A model generated the notes under the pieces. It was not told where the DNA came from. It saw only the letters and a list, made by a program, of their open reading frames with translations, and searched no databases. A stretch of 64,000 nt of DNA, taken from positions 25,382-89,381 of the forward strand of contig NZ_BAUC01000010.1 in assembly GCF_000474215.1 (NCBI RefSeq), in the 5' to 3' direction. This document shows, in pieces, positions 19,554 through 27,295 of this stretch (positions within the stretch are counted from its first letter, which is position 1; every line of letters starts with the position of its first letter). The translations under genes and the position numbers were made by a program. The stretch is from Edwardsiella hoshinae NBRC 105699 = ATCC 33379. GTDB taxonomy: Bacteria; Pseudomonadota; Gammaproteobacteria; Enterobacterales; Enterobacteriaceae.

Positions 19554-19937
19554 CTAGTCATCGGGAATAAAGCAGTCACGCGCTAGTGCTTCCGCCGTCG
19601 CATTTAACCGCGTCACGCGGATCACCCGGTCATAATCAGCGGGAAATCCCTCTGTCCCTTTTCCTTCATCTATGCCATAGAAATCGACATAGACGCGTGG
19701 ATAAGCACGCATATACTGTTGTCGTTGATGCGCCATCAGGCGCTCGGCTGCCTGCAATTGCCCTCCCTTATCATAGAGCCAGGCATCGCGCCCGCCGCCA
19801 CAAGGAATGAACGCACTCACCTCGAAACCCGCACTATAGATGCCGCGGAAACGTTGCTCCGCTCCCTCAGCATGACTGCCTAACAGCAAAATGATGCTCA
19901 ACAACACGCCCTTACTCACCCTTCTCACACCGTGCAT
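19554..19937 (-). CDS. Small exported protein of unknown function
   Basis: 127 residues from ATG 19937, which has a G-rich ribosome site. The N-terminus is a signal peptide (VLLSIILLLGSHAEGA) and the mature part begins EQRFRGIYSAGFEVSAFIPCGGG. The pair GFEVSAFIPCG and DAWLYD recalls OB-fold periplasmic domains such as the C-terminal domain of NlpE-like proteins. Two cysteines in the mature part could form a disulfide. It has no obvious operon partner. I do not assign a function. Confidence 0.7.
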   Translation of the reverse strand: MHGVRRVSKGVLLSIILLLGSHAEGAEQRFRGIYSAGFEVSAFIPCGGGRDAWLYDKGGQLQAAERLMAHQRQQYMRAYPRVYVDFYGIDEGKGTEGFPADYDRVIRVTRLNATAEALARDCFIPDD

Positions 19938-20181
19938 ACATTCCCCCCCTTCTTCGATCGTGCCTGCACCCACACTGGAATACGCCACGATACCCCCTAC
20001 CGCCTTAACCACGACGCAATAGAAACGGGATCAATCGCCGAGTTAACCCACGCATCGCCTAGCACAATCCCTTCAGGAAGCCGCTATTTTGTGGGATAAA
20101 CGTGACAAAGGGTTGGCGTTTATCCGGTTCAGCGATATGGTAAAACCTCTTTTATTTTTGGTTAGTTATTCGGATTGAGTC

Positions 20182-21288
20182 ATGGCAAAAATTCGCGTTG
20201 GCATCGTGTTCGGCGGTAAATCCTGCGAGCACGAGGTTTCTCTTCAATCGGCAAAAAATATCGTCGCCGCGATCGATCACACTCGTTTTGAGGTGATGTT
20301 GATCGGCATCGACAAACAGGGCTACTGGTATCGCTGTCCGGATCATGGCTATCTCAACCATGAGCATGATCCGCAACACATCACCTTGAATCAAGCCAGC
20401 GCACATCGTCTAGCTGTGCTGCCCGGAGCCCAAGATGGGCAGTTGATCGACACGGTGACCGGTGAGCGTTTGCCTTCGCTGGATGTCATCTTCCCCATCG
20501 TGCACGGCACACAAGGCGAAGATGGTTGTCTGCAAGGCATGTTGAAGATACTGAACTTGCCCTTTGTCGGTTCCGATATCATCGGCTCCGCCGCCTGCAT
20601 GGATAAGGACATCTGTAAGCGCCTGCTGCGCGACGCGGGGCTACCCATCACCCCATTTATCACCCTGACTCGTGATACCCAGAATGACTACGACTATGCG
20701 ACACTGAGCCGTCAACTCGGCTCAACGCTGTTCGTCAAGCCAGCCAATCAGGGCTCTTCTGTCGGCGTCAGCAAGGTACGTAACGCCGAGGAGTACGCCC
20801 GTGCCATCGCCGAAGCATTACGCTTTGACCATAAGGTGATCGTTGAACTCGCTGTCGTTGGCCGTGAAATCGAGTGCGCTATCCTCGGCAATGAGGCGGC
20901 ACAGGCGAGCGTTTGCGGCGAAATCATCCTGCACAGCGACTTCTATAGCTACGATAGCAAGTACATCAGCGCGCAGGGTGCGCAGGTCGTTGTCCCGGCG
21001 CAGATGACACCGGAGAACAGCGACCGCGTCCGGCACATCGCCCTCCAGGCATTCCAGGCGCTCGAATGCCGTGGTCTGGCCCGCGTCGATGTCTTCCTGA
21101 CGGCAGAAGGTGAGGTTATTATCAATGAAATCAATACATTGCCAGGATTCACCAATATCAGCATGTATCCTAAGCTGTGGCAGGCCTGTGGCATCGATTA
21201 TCCGACGCTAATCACCCGCCTGATTGAGCTGGCATTAGCGCGTCACCATCAGGACCGCCAGCTATGTCAGAGCGCGGAACAACACTAA
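20182..21288 (+). CDS. ddlA: D-alanine--D-alanine ligase A
   Basis: 368-residue ATP-grasp ligase that makes D-Ala-D-Ala for peptidoglycan. The N-terminal motif is GIVFGGKSCEHEVSLQSA. The ATP-grasp parts are FVKPANQGSSVGVSKV, IECAILGNE and the metal-binding INEINTLPGFT. The length fits the DdlA type (about 364 aa) rather than the shorter DdlB (about 306), and it lies outside a division gene cluster. It is a single gene with a terminator just downstream. Confidence 0.95.
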   Translation: MAKIRVGIVFGGKSCEHEVSLQSAKNIVAAIDHTRFEVMLIGIDKQGYWYRCPDHGYLNHEHDPQHITLNQASAHRLAVLPGAQDGQLIDTVTGERLPSLDVIFPIVHGTQGEDGCLQGMLKILNLPFVGSDIIGSAACMDKDICKRLLRDAGLPITPFITLTRDTQNDYDYATLSRQLGSTLFVKPANQGSSVGVSKVRNAEEYARAIAEALRFDHKVIVELAVVGREIECAILGNEAAQASVCGEIILHSDFYSYDSKYISAQGAQVVVPAQMTPENSDRVRHIALQAFQALECRGLARVDVFLTAEGEVIINEINTLPGFTNISMYPKLWQACGIDYPTLITRLIELALARHHQDRQLCQSAEQH

Positions 21289-21318
21289 CGCCGCTTCTCT
21301 GACTCATCTGAGCGATAC

Positions 21319-21343
21319 AGAGCCTGTTACGCAGGCTCTTCTG
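21319..21343 (+). terminator. Terminator after ddlA
   Basis: AGAGCCTG-TTACG-CAGGCTCT followed by TCTGTT, 31 bases after the ddlA stop and just before the end of the convergent regulator gene. Confidence 0.65.
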
Positions 21344-21967
21344 TTATGAAATATCGTGAATAAAACTCAGGAAGTCGCTCTTACGCAACAATGATAGCTT
21401 GTCGCGAAATTGCCGAATCTTACTGTATACCGACTTATCCGCGGTATGTAGCTTAGCCGCGATGCACTTGACTCGTACGCCACTCATTATATTGTCCAAG
21501 ATGGTGAAGGTCTCTTCACTCACCCGCCCCGGGCCATTCGACGACATAAAGGTATGTTTGACCTGTGGGGTAATAAAACGCCGACCGCTGAGGATCTGAT
21601 GGATAGCCTGCTCCGTCTCCAATAACGAGGCTTTCTTATGAATAAAGCTGGCATTTTCAATTACACGAAGGAAATTCAGAATATGTGCCGGTTGATGCGC
21701 CGTCCAGAACACGACGCGATAGCAGGAGGAAAGTGGAGTCAAGGCACGAACAAGATGAAACAGCGGGTGGGTAAGATGATTCAGGTCGATGAACAACATC
21801 TGTTCTCGGGTATCGTCCAATATTGCTCCCTGCCCGCACGGTGCCACACGCGCCAACAGCGCACAGACCCCTGAAATAAACATCTGATCATCAGAAAGCA
21901 CATAGATCGCTGTGCGATCGGTATTAATCATGAATGACTCTGATAACCACGCAGATAGTGAATCCAT
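21344..21967 (-). CDS. LuxR-type HTH regulator with a degenerate receiver-like domain
   Basis: About 207 residues from ATG 21967 (AGGGA eight bases upstream); an ATG at 22006 is also possible. The N-terminal part (YVLSDDQMFISGVCALLA, then FIDLNHL) looks like a receiver fold, but I do not see the usual acidic triad. The C-terminal part, VSEETFTILDNIMSGVRVKCIAAKLHTADKSV split over the helix-turn-helix, resembles the LuxR/BglJ/RcsA group. Position beside a LysR gene recalls the E. coli yhjB-yhjC pair, but orthology is uncertain. The target is unknown. Confidence 0.75.
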   Translation of the reverse strand: MDSLSAWLSESFMINTDRTAIYVLSDDQMFISGVCALLARVAPCGQGAILDDTREQMLFIDLNHLTHPLFHLVRALTPLSSCYRVVFWTAHQPAHILNFLRVIENASFIHKKASLLETEQAIHQILSGRRFITPQVKHTFMSSNGPGRVSEETFTILDNIMSGVRVKCIAAKLHTADKSVYSKIRQFRDKLSLLRKSDFLSFIHDIS

Positions 21968-22410
21968 TTTGTTATCCCTGTCGATGCCAGGATGACCTTG
22001 TGCCATATCCGTCCCAAGGCTCCCACCTCAGAACACCTGGTAAAAAACAATTCACGGGCATATAGGGATCGTATCAATGTGCCCTCGCCAGCGACACATC
22101 CCTATCATCTTACCCGCCACAGCTATAGCGTTTAACCACATATTATTTTGCTATTTAAAATCAGCCGTAGGCATCACAACAACTCTCTCTGCCGTAAATA
22201 CACTTTGCATAAAGTGAAATGTTGCTGGCTGTTGTAGAGAAAAATCGACAGATAACAATAGATAAAGTCATAGCAAGATTCAGCATATCGTATGGAGTGT
22301 AGCAGATGGCGAGTTAATCATCTGCTTTCCGCTGTCGCCGACTTCTGTGATAAGACACACAGAAAGAATTATCTGATCTCGCTAGCGCGCATCGCAATTT
22401 TTCTTGAAAT
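21968..22410. other. AT-rich gap between two regulator genes
   Basis: About 440 bases, AT-rich. It should hold the promoter of the LuxR-type gene. I see no coding sequence or strong repeat in it. Confidence 0.4.
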
Positions 22411-22443
22411 AAAAAACGCCGAAGTACATTCGGCGTTAAAAAA
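22411..22443 (-). terminator. Rho-independent terminator after the LysR gene
   Basis: AACGCCGAA-GTACA-TTCGGCGTT with A-runs on both sides, so a T-tract on either strand. It lies 32 bases past the end of the leftward LysR-type gene and could work both ways. Confidence 0.8.
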
Positions 22444-22474
22444 GTATCCGTAGTTTTCCCCAATGTGGTTCAAC

Positions 22475-23368
22475 TTAGTCAGCGGCGCCCTGTCGTAGAA
22501 TAGATATCAGCTCAAGAATACTCGTATCGGTGCTGCGGCTTTTATGATAATGCGCATATACTGTACCGCGCGATTTACGCTGCGGATGATCTAATATTTG
22601 CAACGGTACCATGCGAGCAAACTCATGAGCGAACTGCTTACCACAAACCAAGACATAATCCGTGGTCGCTGCCATCATCATCAAGTTCAACAGCGAAGAG
22701 CTAGAGTAAATCGGCGCCTTACGATGGGGATTGAGTACCTCATCATCCTCGAACAATGATGGCCACATCGTTAGACTCAGATACTCCTCTTGCGCCAGTT
22801 GTTCACTACTAAATCCTGGCGCCATGCGTGGATGATCGATACGGCATACCACAACCGGACGAACATCGAGCACCGGGACATTGGTAATCATCCAATCGGC
22901 ATATTTTTGCGGCGTAAAACTAAGATCGATTTTACGCGAACGCAGTCGGCTGATATCTCGCGTTAAGTCACCATCATGCGTTTCCGTCATCAATGCAACG
23001 CTATCGAACGGATAGTGATGACGACGCAACAAACTGGTTAGGTAAAACTCTAGCAGCGGCGACATACTCAACTTTAATCGCGTCTGACGGCGATCGTCTT
23101 GATGAATCCCATTGGTCAGATTCGCGGCATTCTGAATATTATTTAAAGCCTGCGCTAAATTAGGGGTGATATTGTAGGCTAACGCGGTGGGCTCTAGCCC
23201 TTGTTTCGTCCTGATAAATAGCGGATCGTTAAATGCATCGCGCATCTTTTTCAATGCTCGGCTAATCGACGCGGTTGAGCTATCCAATAACTCTGCTGCT
23301 AGGGTCACACTACGCGTATCCATCACGGTCAGAAAAGTCCGTATCACACTTACATCGACATCAAGCAT
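22475..23368 (-). CDS. LysR-family transcriptional regulator
   Basis: 297 residues. The N-terminal winged HTH is typical (VIRTFLTVMDTRSVTLAAELL, then SISRALKKMRDAFNDPLFIRT). The C-terminal effector-binding domain runs from about residue 90 to the end. The layout recalls the LeuO/YbeF/YhjC group more than metabolic LysR proteins. It diverges from cdh over a 273-base AT-rich gap, so control of cdh or of itself is possible but not shown. Confidence 0.88.
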   Translation of the reverse strand: MLDVDVSVIRTFLTVMDTRSVTLAAELLDSSTASISRALKKMRDAFNDPLFIRTKQGLEPTALAYNITPNLAQALNNIQNAANLTNGIHQDDRRQTRLKLSMSPLLEFYLTSLLRRHHYPFDSVALMTETHDGDLTRDISRLRSRKIDLSFTPQKYADWMITNVPVLDVRPVVVCRIDHPRMAPGFSSEQLAQEEYLSLTMWPSLFEDDEVLNPHRKAPIYSSSSLLNLMMMAATTDYVLVCGKQFAHEFARMVPLQILDHPQRKSRGTVYAHYHKSRSTDTSILELISILRQGAAD

Positions 23369-23641
23369 ATTTTTACCTTTCGTTGTCGCCGCTAGGGAAC
23401 GCGTATAATTCGAGCGCTCATTGTAAATTCAAGCTATTTTTTATGCAAATATCAGCTTAATGATAAATTGATGCTATTTTAAATACATTGTCATCTGTAT
23501 GATACAGAGTAAAAAATAAAGAGAATAATGGCTACGGCATCACATAAATAGCTTTATGCACGGTCTGAGTCCTGCGGAAATGATGGGCCAAAGTGCGTCT
23601 CTCCCTTCTTTTCATCCGTTGCCACCACGCGAGGAGTCTGC

Positions 23642-23856
23642 ATGTCCATACGTCGCCGGTATCACTGTGCGCTCATTCTCTTCATCGTCGTGCTCCCGTT
23701 GGCTGGCGTACTCATACTACTCTATCGTCCGCAAAGCGATGCGCTGTGGCGCATCGTCAGCCAGCAGTGCTTACCGCATCAACGCACTACGGGCGTAGCC
23801 ACTCCCTGCGTCCGTCTGAATCCACAGCAAGGTTATCTACTACTGAAGTATCGCAA
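23642..23856 (+). pseudogene. cdh: CDP-diacylglycerol pyrophosphatase, 5' fragment interrupted by the integrative element
   Basis: ATG at 23642 follows GAGGAG. It encodes an N-terminal membrane anchor (YHCALILFIVVLPLAGVLIL) and the start of the Cdh domain (DALWRIVSQQCLPHQ, PCVRLNPQQGYLLLK), like E. coli Cdh. At YLLLKYRN the gene is cut by the left end of the element. The frame then runs 21 codons into element DNA and stops at 23920. Cdh hydrolyses CDP-diacylglycerol to CMP and phosphatidate. The rest of the gene lies at 34358-34935. Confidence 0.9.
23838..23856 (+). repeat. attL core
   Basis: TACTACTGAAGTATCGCAA, a 19-bp direct repeat of the attR core at 34358-34376 with one mismatch (T for G at position 12). 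It lies within cdh codons at the exact point where the gene is split. Confidence 0.88.
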
Positions 23857-23909
23857 TCCGTCTTGTATTTCATTGATTTTTATTGTTTTTACTTTTTTTG
23901 ACGTTAAAA

Positions 23910-23932
23910 CGTATAACTAAACGTATAACCAA
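23910..23932 (+). repeat. Integrase arm-type sites, left end
   Basis: Two direct copies, CGTATAACTAA (23910-23920) and CGTATAACCAA (23922-23932), 12 bases apart and about 55 bases inside attL. The same unit occurs four times inside attR. This fits arm-type binding sites of a tyrosine integrase, or AlpA sites. Confidence 0.75.
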
Positions 23933-23981
23933 AACGAAAAGTCATCATGTGAGCGGCTCTTCACACCAAGGGATAATACAA

Positions 23982-24305
23982 ATGAACATAGCAATGCTGA
24001 TAAAATCGCCTAAAAAATGGCGCATGACTGCCCGAAAGGAAGCGATCCTGAATCTCTATGCACCGAGGAATTGCTTACGGGTTATTCGTGAGATTGGCGA
24101 GCCTCCCTTTAGTCTTACCGACATCATACGGCTTGTTTGCGGGAGCGAACCAGACAATAGCCAGCGTTACCGCCTATTGCGGTACTCGTTCCGCCAAACA
24201 CTAGAACGGATGGTTGATGATGGCTTGTTAGAGCGGCACGTTATAGCCCACCGTAAAGACGTTCGCTACGGCTTATCTAGCTATGTGCACCTCAATTCGT
24301 ACTAG
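23982..24305 (+). CDS. Small winged-helix-like protein at the left end of the element
   Basis: 107 residues, basic, starting at ATG 23982 after AAGGGA. The order of an amphipathic helix (RYRLLRYSFRQTLERMVDDG), then LLERHV and YGLSSYVHLN looks like the recognition helix and wing of a small winged-helix DNA-binding protein. It is the first gene inside attL and is transcribed inward, alone on this strand. I do not recognise its family. A role in DNA control, replication or packaging is only a guess. Confidence 0.6.
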   Translation: MNIAMLIKSPKKWRMTARKEAILNLYAPRNCLRVIREIGEPPFSLTDIIRLVCGSEPDNSQRYRLLRYSFRQTLERMVDDGLLERHVIAHRKDVRYGLSSYVHLNSY

Positions 24306-24444
24306 GGCTGAAAAGCCAGCCAGAGGGGAGGGGCGGGTTAAATCTCTGTGGCCTATGCCTGTCAGGACTGCCCGCCTCATCGAATTTTTATGGCCGCGAA
24401 AAATGAAATTTAATTTGGAACCTCATACCTCCCTTTAGGTTTTG

Positions 24445-24646
24445 CACTCCCCCGTTTTGGTGAGCTCAAGGTTTGCGCTACTCAAATTTGGGAAGCGCAA
24501 AATTTGTGCATTGATTCCCCAAGGCGGGGGAATCAAACCTTTAGCGCTGGTGGCTGTGGCTGTGTATTGATTTGCCAAAACTGGCACAACAAAACCTCAT
24601 GAGCTGGAAGCCTCGCTATTCGGGAGCCTCACCAATCGGGGGGCTC
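24445..24646. repeat. Cluster of five short hairpins
   Basis: Five inverted repeats in 200 bases. 24445-24465 reads CTCACC-AAAACG-GGGGAG on the minus strand. 24475-24498 has GCGCT/AGCGC ends. 24513-24534 is GATTCCCC/GGGGAATC. 24573-24586 is TGCCA-AAAC-TGGCA. 24624-24646 has GAGCC/GGCTC ends. Related hairpins recur at 26074-26093 (GCTACTCAA/TTGAGTAGC), 26304-26323 (GCTCGCC-AAAACG-GGCGAGC) and 27199-27219 (ACTACCC/GGGTAGT, loop with AAAACTG). Several are followed by GC(G/A)CAAAACC-like bases. Confidence 0.7.
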
Positions 24647-24682
24647 ACCAAATTTAGGGAAAGAGGGACAAATGCTCACCCC

Positions 24683-24767
24683 CTATGCAGGCCTGTAATC
24701 TCAGGAGCAGTATCACCTAGCGCCCACCGTTTGACGATGATCTAGCATTTTAGCGTGTGGCTGGTGG
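24683..24767 (+). repeat. Inverted copy of ssb 3'-end module (arm A)
   Basis: About 85 bases matching, in opposite orientation, 26603-26686 at roughly 85% identity. It contains a stretch that would encode RPPFDDDLAF and a stop, the acidic tail of the element SSB (which ends RPPFDDDIPF). An in-frame TAG stands just before it. It is therefore a remnant, not a gene. Confidence 0.78.
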
Positions 24768-25118
24768 ATGCGATGATATTCGCATCGGTCAACGTTCGCG
24801 GCGTTCGCCTTAAGTGTTGGCTTGTTTCTCCGTGGTGATTGCTCCCGCTCCTGCTGGCTGTTGGAGTCATGGGCTATTCAGAAAGCTATTCAAAATAGCG
24901 ATGCAGGCCGCACCCTATCTGGGTTTGTATCTATTCATAGGAGGTGATTACGCCCCAGTTAAAAGCCGGCTGATGTTCGATAGGTTCTTTCCAGAGGTTT
25001 GGGCAAAGCGGGTCACACACCCCGCGATGAACATCTACTTACGAAATTTTTTGTGGTTAAGGTGTTTCCGTTCTTCTTCGCCGTAACTTAATGTTTTTAT
25101 TGAAAATGCACTCTAAAA

Positions 25119-25175
25119 AGAAAGGAAGTGACAGGAGCTAAAAACGGGCTTTTTGGCCTCTGTCGTTTCCTTTCT
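25119..25175. repeat. Long imperfect hairpin
   Basis: Arms AGAAAGGAAGTGACAG and CTGTCGTTTCCTTTCT pair with two mismatches. Inside them, TAAAAA and TTTTTG can pair around CGGGC. The whole folds as one stem of about 57 bases. It could be a small-RNA terminator, a protein-binding site or a packaging-type signal; nothing decides. Confidence 0.6.
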
Positions 25176-25511
25176 ATGTTTTAGGGGCAATCAACAAAAG
25201 GAGGTGCTGTAGCCTCCGCCTCATCGAGATGCATCCAATAGTGGATACACCAGCAGCACGGCACGCCAAAAGTGAGGATGTGTAATAAAAACAAAGAGAT
25301 ATTGCGCAATACAAGGTGGAGTGACTGTCGTCGATTTGCTGAAAAATAGTTAGCAGGATATCTAGTCGCCACCTCAATGAGTAAATTTACTTTTAAAATC
25401 ATACAGTAACAAAAAATCACCTGGCGACTGTATAAAAATTATTCACCAGCTCATTTGATTGTTTTCCCTTATTAATCATGGTGTTAAGTGAGGTGCTGGT
25501 GGTGGCGATCA

Positions 25512-25587
25512 AATCGCAAAAACTAGCTTTTCGCCGCGAGGCTGGTGACCCGCAGTCGGGCACCCCGCAGGGAGTACCTTTTGGTTT
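25512..25587 (+). repeat. Inverted repeat arm D
   Basis: Shares, in opposite orientation, the blocks AAAAACTAGCTTTTCGCCGC, CCGCAGTCG and GGGAGTACCTTTT with arm E (26327-26404). Together with arms A and B it makes a nested pair of inverted repeats. Confidence 0.72.
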
Positions 25588-25737
25588 CCAGCATTGAGCC
25601 TTGACCGTGAGCGCTTGATCTCCCCAATGTTGGGGGGATTGAATTTTAGGCAGCAAAGGGCTAATCAGAGACACGCCCAGCAAGACAGGTAGAGGGACTG
25701 GGGGAAGATGACCTCCAGCAACCGAGGAGATACGCCA

Positions 25738-25926
25738 ATGACACCCGAACAGATAGCAGCGTTAACCGTCGCAGCAATGGAGCACGCAGGCCACCAGCTA
25801 AGCGAGGCAGACAAGAGGGAGATCCAGCGCAAGGCAACGGACAGCAGGGCACACAGAGACCGATTCAGGGAAATGATGCAATCCCCTACATATCGATGGA
25901 GAAAGCCAGACGTTCGGCGCAGATGA
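25738..25926 (+). CDS. Small charged helical protein, unknown
   Basis: 62 residues from ATG 25738, which has GAGGAGAT nine bases upstream; the ATG at 25708 has no properly spaced site. The protein (MTPEQIAALTVAAMEHAG, then SEADKREIQRKATDS) is predicted helical and rich in charged residues, with an arginine-rich end. It has no recognised family. It is the only well-formed open frame in the 2.4-kb repeat region between the two nested inverted-repeat pairs. Confidence 0.55.
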   Translation: MTPEQIAALTVAAMEHAGHQLSEADKREIQRKATDSRAHRDRFREMMQSPTYRWRKPDVRRR

Positions 25927-26326
25927 GTGCTAATTCATTGCTTTTATTGCGCTTCCTCACTTTGGGAGGAGCAGTAGGTATCTTTGGCTTTTAACTCAGC
26001 CATTGGCGGGGTTAACTGGTGTATGTACAGGTATGCTCAAACCTGAGCACATCCCCATAGTATCCAGATTTTAGCTACTCAAAATTGAGTAGCACAAACT
26101 CGGTTCTAACCAATTGAAAAATATCCAGAATGCAAATTTGTATTCTGACCAGCAAGGGCAAAGCATCAAAAAGTGCTTTGGGGAATAGTAAGACATTGGC
26201 TGAACGTCGAGCGCATACACGGGCTGGTATCGGCTGCGGTGGCGGTTCGCGCCGCACCAGTTGGGGATTACCCCAGAGCAAGGGAGGATTGGTTAATGTT
26301 TGAGCTCGCCAAAACGGGCGAGCGCA

Positions 26327-26404
26327 AAACCTAAAAGGTACTCCCAGAGGGTGACTCGACTGCGGCTAACGCGCCTTGCGGCGAAAAGCTAGTTTTTACG
26401 ATTT
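26327..26404 (-). repeat. Inverted repeat arm E
   Basis: Reverse-orientation partner of 25512-25587, directly joined to the hairpin at 26304-26323. The stretch ACCTTTTAGGTTTTGCG on the minus strand also matches the left cluster near 24430-24445. Confidence 0.72.
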
Positions 26405-26515
26405 CAGATGTGCAAAGTCACAGCATGAACCGAAGTTTTACGATGTTAAGTGTGTATTTGCAGGTTTTTGTTTTATCCTCTCGCCGGATATAACCACACT
26501 TTTTAGATGGAAATG

Positions 26516-26632
26516 CTACAAAGCAACGATGCCAACGAATATCAACCAGCCCCACCCATCATGACCACTGACCGCTACAGCCACCAGCCACCAGCCACCA
26601 GCCACCAGCCACGCTATGAAATGGTAGATCAT
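26516..26632 (-). CDS. Possible 38-residue membrane peptide
   Basis: The minus-strand frame MIYHFIAWLVAGGWWLVA, followed by a Gly-His-Asp turn and WGWLIFVGIVAL, looks like a very small two-segment membrane protein. No Shine-Dalgarno sequence is visible. Its start overlaps a copy of the ssb tail coding sequence, and part of it comes from the CCACCAG repeat, so it may be chance. Confidence 0.25.
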   Translation of the reverse strand: MIYHFIAWLVAGGWWLVAVAVSGHDGWGWLIFVGIVAL

Positions 26633-26686
26633 CGTCAAACGGTGGGCGCTAGGTGATGCCACCCCTGAGATTACAGGGGGGCATAG
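26603..26686 (-). repeat. ssb 3'-end module copy (arm B)
   Basis: Minus-strand copy of the sequence encoding RPPFDDDLPF, about 100 bases beyond the true ssb end. It pairs with arm A at 24683-24767 as an inverted repeat and is preceded in frame by the same ATC-ACC-TAG. Confidence 0.78.
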
Positions 26687-26711
26687 ATCGCCGCGCCATA
26701 AACTGAATCGC

Positions 26712-27131
26712 TCAAAATGGGATATCATCGTCAAACGGTGGGCGCTGGTCTTCGTCTTCCGGTGCTGGTGGTAGGCCTTGTGCTGGCTTACTGCTCTTAC
26801 GCTTTCCAGCAGGGCGAACGGCCTTAGCGCTCACTACTGCATCGGCGATGACCTGATAGCCGCTTTGCGTGCTGCCATCCTGCCCCGTCCACTGGCTAAC
26901 CTGCATGTTACCCACAACGCTAACCATATCCCCCTTTTCATGTCGCGCCAGCGCCTCAGCCTGTCGCCCGAACGCCACCACACCAAGCCAAAAGGTAGCC
27001 TGTCCATCCTGTGCGGCATGGCAAGGCAGAGAGACGGCTAGGCGTGCCGTTGTCATTGGAGTTCCGGTACTCGTCGTTCTTGCCTGTGGATCTGCCACCA
27101 ATCGCCCATAGGCCGAAATCTGTGCTGTCAT
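26712..27131 (-). CDS. ssb: Single-stranded DNA-binding protein of the element
   Basis: 139 residues from ATG 27131 (AGGAGG upstream). The OB-fold begins MTAQISAYGRLVADPQART and continues with FWLGVVAFGRQAEAL and NMQVSQWTGQDG. It ends in the acidic tail PPFDDDIPF that binds replication partners. It is the satellite-type SSB, not the longer chromosomal SSB. It lies next to the iteron origin and downstream of the primase-helicase on the same strand. Two extra copies of its 3' end lie in the neighbouring non-coding region. Confidence 0.92.
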   Translation of the reverse strand: MTAQISAYGRLVADPQARTTSTGTPMTTARLAVSLPCHAAQDGQATFWLGVVAFGRQAEALARHEKGDMVSVVGNMQVSQWTGQDGSTQSGYQVIADAVVSAKAVRPAGKRKSSKPAQGLPPAPEDEDQRPPFDDDIPF

Positions 27132-27198
27132 TTGTCTAGCCTCCTGTCTTGATGCCTTGACGGTCATACAGTGCAAGGCCGTTACAACTACTCGGCAA

Positions 27199-27219
27199 AC
27201 TACCCAAAACTGGGGTAGT
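27199..27219. other. Hairpin upstream of ssb
   Basis: ACTACCC and GGGTAGT around a loop containing AAAACTG, in the leader of ssb. It shares the CCAAAACTGG top with the hairpins of the gene-poor region. Confidence 0.6.
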
Positions 27220-27295
27220 AATCCCGCCACCAGCATAAACGCTTTTTTAGCATAATCATCTTTTGCCCGTGGTGTTTTAAAGAAATTGGCCTCAA

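Larger units (their letters stand above)
24306..25737. other. Gene-poor structured region, left part
   Basis: 1.4 kb in which I find no convincing gene. It holds several short hairpins (24445-24465, 24475-24498, 24513-24534, 24573-24586, 24624-24646), an inverted copy of the ssb 3' end (24683-24767), a long imperfect hairpin (25119-25175), an 8-bp inverted repeat AGTCGCCA/TGGCGACT (25364-25371, 25422-25429) and one arm of a longer inverted repeat (25512-25587). A 10-base perfect Shine-Dalgarno-like AGGAGGTGAT at 24939 has no start codon at a useful distance. Confidence 0.6.
25927..26711. other. Gene-poor structured region, right part
   Basis: 785 bases with hairpins at 26074-26093 and 26304-26323, inverted repeat arms E (26327-26404) and B (26603-26686), and a CCACCAG tandem run (26580-26610). 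An open frame on the plus strand at 26376-26564 (KASFYDF, KSQHEPKFYD) looks like a degenerate leader of the kind seen near Icd/Ash genes of P4-like elements, from memory only. I do not call it a gene. Confidence 0.5.

Noticed and set aside
24939..24948. Perfect 10-base Shine-Dalgarno AGGAGGTGAT
   Set aside because: No start codon within a useful distance and no open frame behind it; likely chance.
24814..25086. 90-codon frame in the gene-poor region
   Set aside because: Begins with TTG, has no ribosome site, and its translation shows no domain or regular pattern.
25417..25683. 88-codon minus-strand frame
   Set aside because: Lies across inverted-repeat arm D, has no ribosome site, and the translation is non-descript.
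24445..26404. Repeats considered as a CRISPR array
   Set aside because: Units differ in stem sequence, spacing is irregular, orientation varies, and no cas gene is present.
24306..27131. Possible retron or diversity-generating retroelement
   Set aside because: No reverse transcriptase is encoded anywhere in the element.
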